From NCBI RefSeq assembly GCF_000264375.1, contig NZ_AJXW01000008.1:1-40414 (forward strand): a DNA stretch of 40,414 nt. The letters are read 5' to 3'. The DNA comes from Rhodanobacter thiooxydans LCS2 (GTDB lineage Bacteria > Pseudomonadota > Gammaproteobacteria > Xanthomonadales > Rhodanobacteraceae). A program made the translations under genes and the position numbers. The notes under the pieces were generated by a model. The model was not told the DNA's origin. It was given only the letters and a program-made list of their open reading frames with translations, and ran no database searches. Shown here in pieces: positions 1-7,620 of the stretch (positions are counted from its first letter, which is position 1; every line of letters begins with the position of its first letter).

Positions 1-12
1 GACTCGCTCACA

Positions 13-40
13 TGAAACAGTCGCTTGCGTGACTGTTTCA
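13..40. repeat. Short perfect inverted repeat (10-bp arms, 8-nt loop)
   Basis: The arms TGAAACAGTC (13-22) and GACTGTTTCA (31-40) are exact complements. No T-run follows on either strand, so it is not a canonical intrinsic terminator. It could be the terminator-like tail of a gene left of the window or a protein-binding palindrome. Only the structure is certain. Confidence 0.5.
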
Positions 41-146
41 GTCCGGCCATCGGGCAACCGCTCCTCCGTTGCCTCAACTCGGGCGTCCATACCCTCGCCA
101 TGCCCTCGCCGTGGCCAGCCTGAGAGGCTGAAAAAATCACAACCTC

Positions 147-623
147 TCAGCGCACCGGCTTGGCCAGCCGCAGCAGGTCCGGCAGGTAACCGGCGGCTTC
201 GTACAGCGCGCGGGCGCGCGCGTTGCCGGGGAACACCGCCAGCGTCACCAGCTGGCAATGGTGGCCGCGTGCCCATGTCTCGGCGTGCGCCAGCAGCGCC
301 TTGCCGACCCCGCGATTCTCGTACGGCGGCGCCACCGCCATGTCGGAGATGTGGCAGTTGCTGCGTCCGGTAAAAAAATCCGCGGTGCGCTGCAGGTGGA
401 TGAAGCCGGCCCGTTCGCCGTCGGCGTCCTCGGCCACGAACAGGTAACTGTTCGCCGGTTGGTCCTCCAGGTGGCGCTGCAGGTCGTTGCGGATACCCTC
501 GATGCACTCGTGGCGACGCCGCCACGGCGGCAGCGTGAAATCGGCGAAGCGCGGCGCCTGCGCCAGAATGAAGTCGTCGTCCTCTTCTTCGGCCAGGCGG
601 ATCAGCAGGGACACCTCGGTCAT
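147..623 (-). CDS. GNAT family N-acetyltransferase
   Basis: A 158-residue protein with the GNAT fold, expected to transfer an acetyl group from acetyl-CoA to an amine. The acetyl-CoA site (motif A) is clear near residues 93-120: HISDMAVAPPYENRGVGKAL, with the R-G-V-G-K pyrophosphate loop. Motif B follows in the C-terminal quarter (VTLAVFPGNARARALYEAAGY), including the usual N-A-R-A-R-x-L-Y-E helix. Length is normal for a single-domain member. ATG at 623 is the natural start, but the Shine-Dalgarno in front of it is weak. It stands alone, with a broken ribonuclease gene upstream on the other strand. The substrate cannot be read from the sequence; small-molecule and protein N-acetyltransferases share these motifs. 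The family is certain, the role is not. Confidence 0.88.
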   Translation of the reverse strand: MTEVSLLIRLAEEEDDDFILAQAPRFADFTLPPWRRRHECIEGIRNDLQRHLEDQPANSYLFVAEDADGERAGFIHLQRTADFFTGRSNCHISDMAVAPPYENRGVGKALLAHAETWARGHHCQLVTLAVFPGNARARALYEAAGYLPDLLRLAKPVR

Positions 624-796
624 GGGGATCGACTCGGCGGTTGGGTGACAGTGCCGTTTCTACACCTTGCCTGATGATGGCGGTAGCCCTCGGGTAGCTG
701 GAAGCAGGCTGCCGGCAGGCCCGTGTATATTTTTGCGCAGCGCGGCAGGGTATCGGCCTCGCCTTGCCGAACGGCATCCACGCAGGGAACCCGTCC

Positions 797-1165
797 ATGT
801 CGACCACCCGCTGCATCCATCTCCGGCCCGCCGGCGAGCCCTGCTGGCGCAGGGCATGCGCGCCATTCACGACGACCTGAAACTGCCGTCGGCATTCCCG
901 CCGGAAGTCGAGGCCGCTGCGGCACGGCGGCCGCAACCTGGCCGAAGCCACCGTGCTGGCGCCACGCGTGGGCGAGGTCTTCAACGGTGCGATCGTCGAG
1001 GTCGGCCATGACGATCCGGGCAAAGGCACGGTCATCGTGCGCGATCCGGCGGTCGAGGCCAGCGTGTCAGGTGCCGCGAGTCTTCCGCTCGGCGCCGACG
1101 TCAGGGTGAGCCTGGTCGAGGCCGATCCGGTCAGGCGCGTGACGCGTTTCGCACTGGCGGGATGA
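797..1165 (+). pseudogene. RNB-domain ribonuclease remnant, catalytic core deleted
   Basis: Two ends of one gene lie next to each other in different frames. The N-terminal part starts at ATG 797 (MSTTRCIHLRPAGE), shifts frame near 838, and continues as LLAQGMRAIHDDLKLPSAF followed by PPEVEAAAAR to about 925. From about 920, in a third frame, comes a typical C-terminal S1-like tail (LAEATVLAPRVGEVFNGAIV to VEADPVRRVTRFALAG) with its stop at 1163-1165. In RNB-family ribonucleases these pieces are separated by the several-hundred-residue catalytic domain with its metal-binding aspartates, which is absent here. So the gene has an internal deletion plus a frameshift and cannot make a nuclease. Recognition rests on resemblance to the short RNB-family proteins of proteobacteria and actinobacteria. 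Confidence 0.7.
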
Positions 1166-1240
1166 CCGCGGCGGCCGCCGTTCAATCGCGCGGCGGATCG
1201 GAAGTTGGCCGCCGTGGCCTGAGCGCCTGACACGCCGAGG

Positions 1241-2245
1241 TCAGGATCCGCGCGCGCGGATCGCGCGGGAGAAGTCGTCGCCCGCCGCCGTGTTTCGCGC
1301 CCGTTCGGTGATGCGGCTGCGGCGGCGCAGTTCGTCGAGCGACACGCTGCGATCCACTGCACCCACGTCGTGCAGGTAGTCCGGCAGGTAGCCGGTCAGC
1401 AGCAGGCGGATGTCCCACGGCAGTCCTGGCTCGATCTGCCGGGCCATGCGGTAGACGATCGTGGTGCAGTTCGAGGTGATCGTGTTGTAGAACGCCGGCC
1501 TGCCGGCGAGCGTGTTCGCCGCCTGCACATAGGAGAGGAACAGCGCACGCATGGCCGCCTTGTCCATGCGCAGCGGGTACAGGTAGTCGTCCTCGCCGCG
1601 CACGTTGGTACGCACACGGATGATGTCGTGTTCGTCGGCGGCCACCAACACCGTCTCGAACTGCTTGAAGAAGCCGCCGATCGGCGAATACTGCTCGCCG
1701 CGCTGCCGGCGGATTTCCACCGAGAAGACCACGCGGCTGCCGTCGTCGAAGCCGAACGAGATCATCGCGTGGGCGATCGCCCGGCTGCCCCAGTACGACA
1801 GCACCGCGTCGGCCGAGGCGAGGTGGTCCAGGTCGTAATGGCGGGTTTCCCAGCGCGTGTCGTAGTCGTCGTCGCTGCGCCAGTCGAAGTCGCGCACGTT
1901 GTCGAGGGTGACTTCGCTGCCGCTCGCCGTGCCGGTGAACTGGCGCGCGACGTCGTCGGCCCAGACCCGCGTGCCGGACGGCGCGATGCTCGCCCACCAC
2001 AACAGCAGCAGCGCGTACATCGCCGTGTAGACACCCAGCGGAAGCCAGCTGCGGCGGGCGATGGCGACGGCAGCCAGGGCGATCACGGCCAGCGCCCACA
2101 GCGTGCCGCCGAGCGTGCGCACGGTGGCGTTGCCGGGCAACTGGTACCACAGCGCCATGGCGCCCCACGTACCGGAGACGAAGCTGGCGAGCGACACCGC
2201 CGCGAAGAGTGCCGTCCTGCCGATCACCCCGTACTTCTTTGCCAT
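1241..2245 (-). CDS. DUF4105 (Lnb N-terminal periplasmic domain) membrane protein
   Basis: A 334-residue protein. Three hydrophobic segments in the first 90 residues (around 9-30, 42-58 and 63-80) anchor it in the inner membrane; the rest is probably periplasmic. The C-terminal half carries the DUF4105 signature: GGFFKQFETVLVAADEHDII, then a conserved cysteine region FYNTITSNCTTIVYRMARQI and a closing LLTGYLPDYLHDVG. The Asn-Cys-Thr-Thr block suggests a thiol-peptidase-like site, but no activity is proven for the family. An in-frame ATG at 2275 exists, but MAKKYG at 2245 puts the first membrane helix at the N-terminus. It is transcribed away from the lipoprotein hydrolase, sharing a 134-bp intergenic region. 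Function unknown. Confidence 0.85.
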   Translation of the reverse strand: MAKKYGVIGRTALFAAVSLASFVSGTWGAMALWYQLPGNATVRTLGGTLWALAVIALAAVAIARRSWLPLGVYTAMYALLLLWWASIAPSGTRVWADDVARQFTGTASGSEVTLDNVRDFDWRSDDDYDTRWETRHYDLDHLASADAVLSYWGSRAIAHAMISFGFDDGSRVVFSVEIRRQRGEQYSPIGGFFKQFETVLVAADEHDIIRVRTNVRGEDDYLYPLRMDKAAMRALFLSYVQAANTLAGRPAFYNTITSNCTTIVYRMARQIEPGLPWDIRLLLTGYLPDYLHDVGAVDRSVSLDELRRRSRITERARNTAAGDDFSRAIRARGS

Positions 2246-2326
2246 CTCGTTCCCGGGCATCCGTCCATGCCGCAAGCCTGCAGCTTTGACTGTGGCATGA
2301 CAATGCCGGATCTCTGATGCGGCGGC

Positions 2327-2332
2327 TACAAT
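2327..2332 (+). promoter_or_regulatory. Candidate sigma-70 -10 element (TACAAT)
   Basis: GGCTACAATCC has a near-consensus -10 hexamer about 48 bp before the preferred start of the hydrolase gene. No good -35 lies at 16-18 bp upstream. Assigned by pattern only. Confidence 0.35.
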
Positions 2333-2379
2333 CCCCGCATCGCCTGGCCTGGAACAAGATGCCGATGGGATCGCTGCAG

Positions 2380-4275
2380 ATGAAGGCCCGAACCTGCGCC
2401 TGGGCAGCGCGCTGCATCGCCGTGATCGGGCTGCTCGGCCTCAACGCCTGCGCGATGGTCGGGGTGAGCCGCGTCAACACCAACGACTACGTCAGCCAGC
2501 AGCGCGCCGACGTGATCGTTGCCGGCCGGCCGAGCGACCGCACCGTGCAGTCGCTCAACGTGGTTGCGCTGACGCTCGACAGCTGCCAGCGCGATTTCGC
2601 GGCCTGCACCGACACCGTCGCCCACTCGGCGGGGCTGACCGACGAGCAGCGGCTCTCCACGTTGGCCGAGATGTGGCTGGGCCGGGCGCTCAAGGCGGAG
2701 CGGTCGCAGTCCGGCGCGACGATGGACGACACGACGCTGGACGCCTTCCTGCAGTCCGCGCGCTACGCCTATGCGTATCTCTTCTACACCGCGCGTGCGC
2801 CCACCGAGCGCACGTTCGAATTGCGTCAGGTGCAGGTGACGTGGTTCTACAACCTGGCCGTGCAGCGCGTGATGAGCCGCTTCTTCCTGGAGCTGCCGCA
2901 TCTGGACCCGCACTGGACGCAAACCACGCTGGCCGGCTGGAGCGTGCTGCGCTCGCAGAGCGATATGCGCCTGCCGGGCGGTACGCGCGTGCCGGCAGAG
3001 CTGATCCCGGCGGCGAACCTGCGCTTCGAGGGCCTGCGCAATATCTATCGACGCGACGGCTTCGGCTCCAACTTCGTGGCCGTTGCGCCAGCAGAGGCGG
3101 CCGCCGCCGAGGTGCCGTGGCGCGAACCCGATTACGTGCCGATCACCGGTGCGCTGGAATTCGAGGGCAGCACGCTCGATGCCATGCTGGCGACGCGGCA
3201 GGTGCGCCTGCTGGTGCGCGACCCGTACCACGACGATACCGTCACGGTGGGCGGCCGGGTGGTGCCGCTGGGTGCGAATTTCACCGCACCCTACGGCGTA
3301 TGGCTGGCCCGTTCGGGCTTCGCCAGCCAGTCGATCCGCTCGCTGCTGGGTCGCGAAGGCGGCATCCGCACGCCGCGCGTACTGCTGATGCAGCCCTACG
3401 ACCCGGACCGGCTCACCGTGGTAATGCTGCACGGCCTGGCCAGCAGTCCGGAAGCGTGGATCAACGTGGCCAACGAGGTGATGGGTGACGAGGAACTGCG
3501 CCACAACTACCAGGTGTGGGAGGTCTACTACCCGACCAACCTGCCGGTGGCGGTGAACCTGGCCAACATCCGCAAGGCGCTGGACGCCACGCTGCAACAT
3601 TACGATCCAACAGGCCAGGCACGCGCATCGAACAACATGGTGCTGATCGGCCACAGCATGGGCGGCGTGATCGCGCGCCTGCTGGTGTCCTCCAGCGACG
3701 ACCGGCTGTGGGGCGTGATCCCGGTACGCGCCAACCTGTCGGCAAGGAAGCAGCAGCGGCTGCACCAGCGGCTGGCGCCTTATTTGCAGTTCACCCCGAT
3801 GCCGCAAGTGACCCGCGCGGTGTTCCTGGCGGCGCCGCATCGCGGCACGCCGTACGCCCAGCACCGCCTCGCGCGCTGGGTCGGCAACCTGATCCGGTTG
3901 CCGGTGGCCGTGCTGAAGGAAATGGCGGAAATCGGCAATCTGCTGGAATCCGACGACTCGGACGGGACCCGACCGCTGTACATGCCCAACAGCATCGACA
4001 ACCTCAGCGACGCTTCCCCGTTCATCGTTGCCGCCGCCAACCTGCCGATCTCGCCGCTGGTGCACTACCACACCATCGTCGGTGTGTATAAATCGAAAGG
4101 CACTCTGCAGGACAGCAACGACGGCGTGGTGCCGTACAAAAGCGCCCACCTCGACGGCGCCGATTCCGAACTGGCCATTCCCTCCTGGCACAGCGTGCAG
4201 GAGACGCCGGCGGCGATCGTGGAGCTGCGACGGATCCTGCGGCTGCAGTTGGAGGCGCTGAAGCAGACGAAGTGA
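2380..4275 (+). CDS. Lipoprotein alpha/beta hydrolase (lipase/esterase-like)
   Basis: A 631-residue lipoprotein. From ATG 2380 the signal peptide MKARTCAWAARCIAVIGLLG ends in a lipobox L-N-A-C with the lipidated Cys at residue 24; the open frame reaches back to 2317, but that start buries the signal. The hydrolase domain occupies roughly residues 340-625: LTVVMLHGLASSPEAW carries the oxyanion-hole HG, and VLIGHSMGGVIARLL carries the nucleophile in G-H-S-M-G (Ser426). FLAAPHRGTPYA is typical of PGAP1/lipase-like members, and the DGVVPYKSAHLDGA region near the end supplies the late Asp/His area. The first 300 residues are a helical region without a recognised family. Probably acts in the cell envelope on an ester or lipid. 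Stands alone, divergent from the DUF4105 gene. Confidence 0.85.
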   Translation: MKARTCAWAARCIAVIGLLGLNACAMVGVSRVNTNDYVSQQRADVIVAGRPSDRTVQSLNVVALTLDSCQRDFAACTDTVAHSAGLTDEQRLSTLAEMWLGRALKAERSQSGATMDDTTLDAFLQSARYAYAYLFYTARAPTERTFELRQVQVTWFYNLAVQRVMSRFFLELPHLDPHWTQTTLAGWSVLRSQSDMRLPGGTRVPAELIPAANLRFEGLRNIYRRDGFGSNFVAVAPAEAAAAEVPWREPDYVPITGALEFEGSTLDAMLATRQVRLLVRDPYHDDTVTVGGRVVPLGANFTAPYGVWLARSGFASQSIRSLLGREGGIRTPRVLLMQPYDPDRLTVVMLHGLASSPEAWINVANEVMGDEELRHNYQVWEVYYPTNLPVAVNLANIRKALDATLQHYDPTGQARASNNMVLIGHSMGGVIARLLVSSSDDRLWGVIPVRANLSARKQQRLHQRLAPYLQFTPMPQVTRAVFLAAPHRGTPYAQHRLARWVGNLIRLPVAVLKEMAEIGNLLESDDSDGTRPLYMPNSIDNLSDASPFIVAAANLPISPLVHYHTIVGVYKSKGTLQDSNDGVVPYKSAHLDGADSELAIPSWHSVQETPAAIVELRRILRLQLEALKQTK

Positions 4276-4381
4276 CCGCAGACATCGGCAGCATCTGCTT
4301 TTCACGCCATGGCGCGACAATGGCTGGGCGTCGCAACGCGGCATGCGGCGGCGTTCGCCATTCCAGGCCCGGGAGAAAACC

Positions 4382-5665
4382 ATGATGCACCGGATCGTGA
4401 TCGTCGGCGGCGGCGCCGGCGGGCTGGAACTGGCCACCCGGCTCGGTCATGCGCTGGGCAAGCCCGGCCGCGCCAGCGTCACCCTGGTGGACGGCAACCT
4501 CACCCACATCTGGAAACCGCTGCTGCATGAAGTGGCAGCCGGCGTGCTGGACGCGGCCACCGAGGAACTCAGCTACGCGGCGCAGGCGCGCTGGAATCAT
4601 TTCCGCTTCGTCGCCGGTCGCATGGCCGGGCTCGACCGCGCGCGCCGGGTGATCCGGCTGGCCGCATGGCGGGGCGAACACAGCGGTGTGCAGACGCCGG
4701 CGGTCGAGCTTGGCTACGACACCCTGGTGATCGCGGTGGGCAGCATCGGCAACGACTTCGGCACGCCGGGCATAGCCGAACACTGCATCTTCCTCGACTC
4801 GGTGGCGCAGGCCGAGGACCTGCGCCAGAACATGCTGGAGCGGCACATTTCGCGAGTCGCCCAGGGCATCGACACGGCGCTGCGCATCGCTGTCGTCGGC
4901 GGTGGCGCCACCGGCGTCGAGCTGTGCGCGGAACTGCTCGACGCCAACCGCACGCTGGCGCACTACCAGAGTCGCAAGGAAGGCCTGGAGCATCTCGACA
5001 TCACCTTGCTGGAGGCCGGCCCGCGGCTGCTGCCGGCGCTGCCTGAGCGGATCAGCCGCGGCGTGCGCGAGAATCTGCAGCAGATGGGCATCACCGTGCG
5101 GACCGCCACGGCGGTCAAGCACGCCGACGCCAGCGGCCTGTACGACGCCGGGGGCAAGCTGCTGCCGTCCGACGTGATGGTGTGGGCGGCCGGCGTGCGC
5201 GCGCCCGCGTTCCTGCGCGAGATCGACGGACTGGAAACCAACCGCAACGACCAACTGGCCGTGCTGCCCACGCTGCAGACCACGCGCGACCCGGACGTTT
5301 TCGCGCTGGGCGATTGCGCGGCCTGTCCCCGCGGCGGCGGCGCCAGCGGCAACGTGCCCGCGCTGGCCCAGGCGGCGCATCAGCAGGCGACCCTGCTGGT
5401 CGGCAACCTGCGCCGCCGTCTCGACGGCAAGCCGCTGCAGGATTACCGTTTCCAGGACCGCGGCACGCTGATTTCGCTGGCCTCGTACAACGCCTTCGGC
5501 AAGCTGTTCGGCAACCGCGTCATCGAGGGGCGCCTCGCGCATTTCTTCTACGCCTCGCTCTACCGCATGCACCAGTCCGCCCTGTACGGCCCCTGGCGCA
5601 CTTCGCGCAAGCTGCTCGGCGATGCGATCGCCCGCAATACGCGGCCGCTGCTGAAGCTGCATTGA
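4382..5665 (+). CDS. ndh: NAD(P)/FAD-dependent oxidoreductase, type II NADH dehydrogenase-like
   Basis: A 427-residue flavoprotein expected to pass electrons from NADH to quinone at the inner membrane face without pumping protons. The first Rossmann motif binds FAD right at the N-terminus (RIVIVGGGAGGLELATRLG); the second binds NADH near residue 165 (RIAVVGGGATGVELCAEL). VFALGDCAACP is the late FAD-contact motif around residue 310. The C-terminal stretch LYRMHQSALYGPWRTSRKLL, with Y-R-M-H-Q, is characteristic of the NDH-2 membrane-anchoring end. Start chosen at ATG 4382, directly before the FAD motif and after a GGGAGA ribosome site; the frame is open from 4343. Monocistronic by spacing. Sulfide:quinone reductases share the fold, but the C-terminus favours NDH-2. 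Confidence 0.88.
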   Translation: MMHRIVIVGGGAGGLELATRLGHALGKPGRASVTLVDGNLTHIWKPLLHEVAAGVLDAATEELSYAAQARWNHFRFVAGRMAGLDRARRVIRLAAWRGEHSGVQTPAVELGYDTLVIAVGSIGNDFGTPGIAEHCIFLDSVAQAEDLRQNMLERHISRVAQGIDTALRIAVVGGGATGVELCAELLDANRTLAHYQSRKEGLEHLDITLLEAGPRLLPALPERISRGVRENLQQMGITVRTATAVKHADASGLYDAGGKLLPSDVMVWAAGVRAPAFLREIDGLETNRNDQLAVLPTLQTTRDPDVFALGDCAACPRGGGASGNVPALAQAAHQQATLLVGNLRRRLDGKPLQDYRFQDRGTLISLASYNAFGKLFGNRVIEGRLAHFFYASLYRMHQSALYGPWRTSRKLLGDAIARNTRPLLKLH

Positions 5666-5878
5666 GGCGTCGGCGCGCCGGCGGTTGCGGCGTCCGCGGC
5701 GGACATGTCAGATTCGCGCTTCATCGGGACAGTGGCTTGGCTGGCGCAGCGCTGGTCCTGCACAAGATGGTGAAGGCATTCGTGCGCCGGGGCTGGATCG
5801 GAATCCAGTGGTACCGGGCACCTGTCATGTCGCGGCCCCGGATCACGTTGTATGGGAATCACCTTCTGGAGATTCGCC

Positions 5879-6385
5879 ATGTCATCCTGTTCCATTGCCA
5901 CGCTTCTGGCCGCCGCGCTCGTGCTGCCGCTGGCCGGCTGCACGCCACCGGAGGGGGTGGCGGTTGTGGACTGCGAAAAGCCGGTCCAGCTGTCGGACAA
6001 CCCGTGGAAGCGCTGCACGCTGCGGGTGGGCACGTTCCACGGCCGTGCGGCGGCGACCTTTCGTGGCAAGTCGCCGGGGTTCTACCGCTACTTCGAGGCC
6101 GAAAGCGCATTCCGCGTCGAGCGTGGACGGGTCCGGGTGACGGTGCGGGGCAGCGGCGAGCCGGTCGTGTTCACCGTGGAGCCGCAGCGGCCCTGGCAGG
6201 GACACATCGTTGCGCGACTGAACCGCCAGGACCGCAAGGGCCGGAGTTTCACCGTCGTGCTGGAACCGGAAGGCGATGCCTCGGGGTTCCAGGCTACCGT
6301 CCGCCATCGCGATGTGCAGCGTTCGATGGAGACGTCGACGACCGTGATCCCCGCCATCGTCGGGTCCTCGCCTTCGCAGGGGTGA
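5879..6385 (+). CDS. Small hypothetical lipoprotein
   Basis: A 168-residue protein with a lipoprotein signal, MSSCSIATLLAAALVLPLAG then Cys21 (lipobox L-A-G-C). The start at 5879 is supported by GGAG seven bases upstream; an earlier ATG at 5852 would add nine residues before the signal. The mature part is beta-rich with no recognised domain. It begins GVAVVDCEKPVQL, and a second Cys follows 14 residues later, giving a possible disulfide. The same V-D-C-x-K-P opening occurs in the convergent lipoprotein ending at 6424, so the two may be distant relatives. A 213-bp gap separates it from the dehydrogenase gene. No function can be assigned. Confidence 0.65.
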   Translation: MSSCSIATLLAAALVLPLAGCTPPEGVAVVDCEKPVQLSDNPWKRCTLRVGTFHGRAAATFRGKSPGFYRYFEAESAFRVERGRVRVTVRGSGEPVVFTVEPQRPWQGHIVARLNRQDRKGRSFTVVLEPEGDASGFQATVRHRDVQRSMETSTTVIPAIVGSSPSQG

Positions 6386-6423
6386 TGGTGTTGTTCACAT
6401 CGTTGCGCGGGCGGCACGGCGCG

Positions 6424-6780
6424 TTACAGGGATTTGATCTTCAGGTGTTCGACCTTGCCGGAGGTGGGGACGTCGCAGCTGGCCTGGTTGGAGAAACTCT
6501 GCACAGGCATGATTTCGCTTGCCGCGCTTTGTCCCTGAGCTACCTTGTGGCAGGCGCCGCCGCTCATCCCGCCCTTGTTGCGGCAGCTGATGACCAGGTC
6601 CCAGCAGGCTTCGAAGCCGCCGTTGCCGGCGGTGCGCTGGATCTTGCAAGTGACGCCGTGGGGACCGGGTTTGCCGCAGTCCACGCGGGCCGCATCGGGT
6701 TCTGAAATGCGGACGCACGCGGCAAGCATCAGCCCCGCGCTGGCCATGGCCGCAGCGCGGGCGAGAGTTTTCAATGTCAT
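6424..6780 (-). CDS. Small cysteine-rich hypothetical lipoprotein
   Basis: A 118-residue protein starting MTLKTLARAAAMASAGLMLA with the lipidated Cys at residue 22 (lipobox L-A-A-C). An ATG nine bases further upstream (6789) is an alternative start; an AGGA lies between the options, so the choice is uncertain. The mature part has seven cysteines including the lipidated one (for example ARVDCGKPGPHGVTCKIQRT, then EACWDLVISC), consistent with disulfides in the periplasm. It is the last gene of a three-gene minus-strand run, 35 bp behind the carboxypeptidase-regulatory lipoprotein, and converges on the lipoprotein at 5879-6385. No known family recognised. Confidence 0.65.
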   Translation of the reverse strand: MTLKTLARAAAMASAGLMLAACVRISEPDAARVDCGKPGPHGVTCKIQRTAGNGGFEACWDLVISCRNKGGMSGGACHKVAQGQSAASEIMPVQSFSNQASCDVPTSGKVEHLKIKSL

Positions 6781-6815
6781 GGGTTGCATGTTCCTGATCG
6801 TGTTTGCATGAAGCG

Positions 6816-7568
6816 TCAATCGCCAATGACGATCGAGGCCGAGTTGTTCCTGCCGCTGCCGGGATTGGGGATGAAGTCCAGCTGGAGTTCGGCTTTGAAT
6901 TCTCCTTTCGCGTGCCAGTCCTGGATCCTCAGGCGACGATTTCCCGCAACGCCCTTCAATGCCGCTTCGACCGTGTAGCGGCCGAGGGGGACGTCTTCCA
7001 CCTGGTAGCGATCGACCCAGTAATGGTCCCCGGGCCGCAGTCGCAGCGTCTTTCCGGGCGAGCCGTCGATCAGCGGGCCGCTGGGCGTCAACGTCAGCTC
7101 GACGTGGTCCAGGTCCCCGCTGAAGTCCAGATCCGTGCTGAGCTGGATGAACCCGCCATAGAATCCGTAGTCGTTGTCCGGCACGCGTCCTTCCAGTTTC
7201 CAGACGAAGTTGCGGACGGCGCCTTGGTCGTCGAAGGAGTCGACGTTGTCCGGCTGCAGTTCCAGGGTGTAGGTCTTGCCGTTGTAGGCCTTCTTGATGG
7301 ACGCGTGCGCCTTCCATGCGCCGGGCTGCGCCTTGATTCGATAACTGCCGTCTTCCCCGGTGGAGCCGTGGATGTACGAGGCGTAGAACACGCGGTTGTC
7401 GAGCAGGATCTTCGCGCCGGCGATGGGCTTGCCCCGTGTATCGAGGGCGGTTCCCGTGGCATGGCCTGTTTCTGCCCTGGGTGTGGCGTTGCCGGCATCT
7501 ACCCTGCAGGCCGGCAACCCCAGTGAAACCAGGACTGCCAGCAGGATGGTGGTCGTTTTCTTCATCAT
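6816..7568 (-). CDS. Lipoprotein with carboxypeptidase-regulatory-like domain
   Basis: A 250-residue envelope lipoprotein. The signal MMKKTTTILLAVLVSLGLPA precedes Cys21 (lipobox L-P-A-C). Residues about 35-110 match the carboxypeptidase-regulatory (transthyretin-like beta-sandwich) pattern: ATGTALDTRGKPIAGAKILL ... STGEDGSYRIKAQPGAW. A second beta-rich region follows (PSGPLIDGSPGKTLRLRPGD ... VPLGRYTVEAAL). Such domains usually serve binding or structure rather than catalysis. The frame is open to 7748, but only ATG 7568 (or 7565) places the signal at the N-terminus; GGAA lies six bases upstream. The middle gene of a three-gene minus-strand run, 52 bp behind the sigma-like gene. Partner unknown. 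Confidence 0.78.
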   Translation of the reverse strand: MMKKTTTILLAVLVSLGLPACRVDAGNATPRAETGHATGTALDTRGKPIAGAKILLDNRVFYASYIHGSTGEDGSYRIKAQPGAWKAHASIKKAYNGKTYTLELQPDNVDSFDDQGAVRNFVWKLEGRVPDNDYGFYGGFIQLSTDLDFSGDLDHVELTLTPSGPLIDGSPGKTLRLRPGDHYWVDRYQVEDVPLGRYTVEAALKGVAGNRRLRIQDWHAKGEFKAELQLDFIPNPGSGRNNSASIVIGD

Positions 7569-7620
7569 GCGGGGTTCCGGAAAGTGATTCGTGATCCGCG
7601 CCGGCGATCGACGCGTCCTG

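Noticed and set aside
120-150. Inverted repeat CTGAGAGG/CCTCTCAG at the GNAT stop as a terminator
   Set aside because: The six-T run lies inside the loop, not after the stem, and the repeat overlaps the stop codon, so intrinsic termination is not supported.
2326-4437. A 703-residue minus-strand open frame opposite the hydrolase
   Set aside because: The plus strand has a signal peptide, lipobox and G-x-S-x-G; the minus frame is a Arg/His/Gln-rich shadow.
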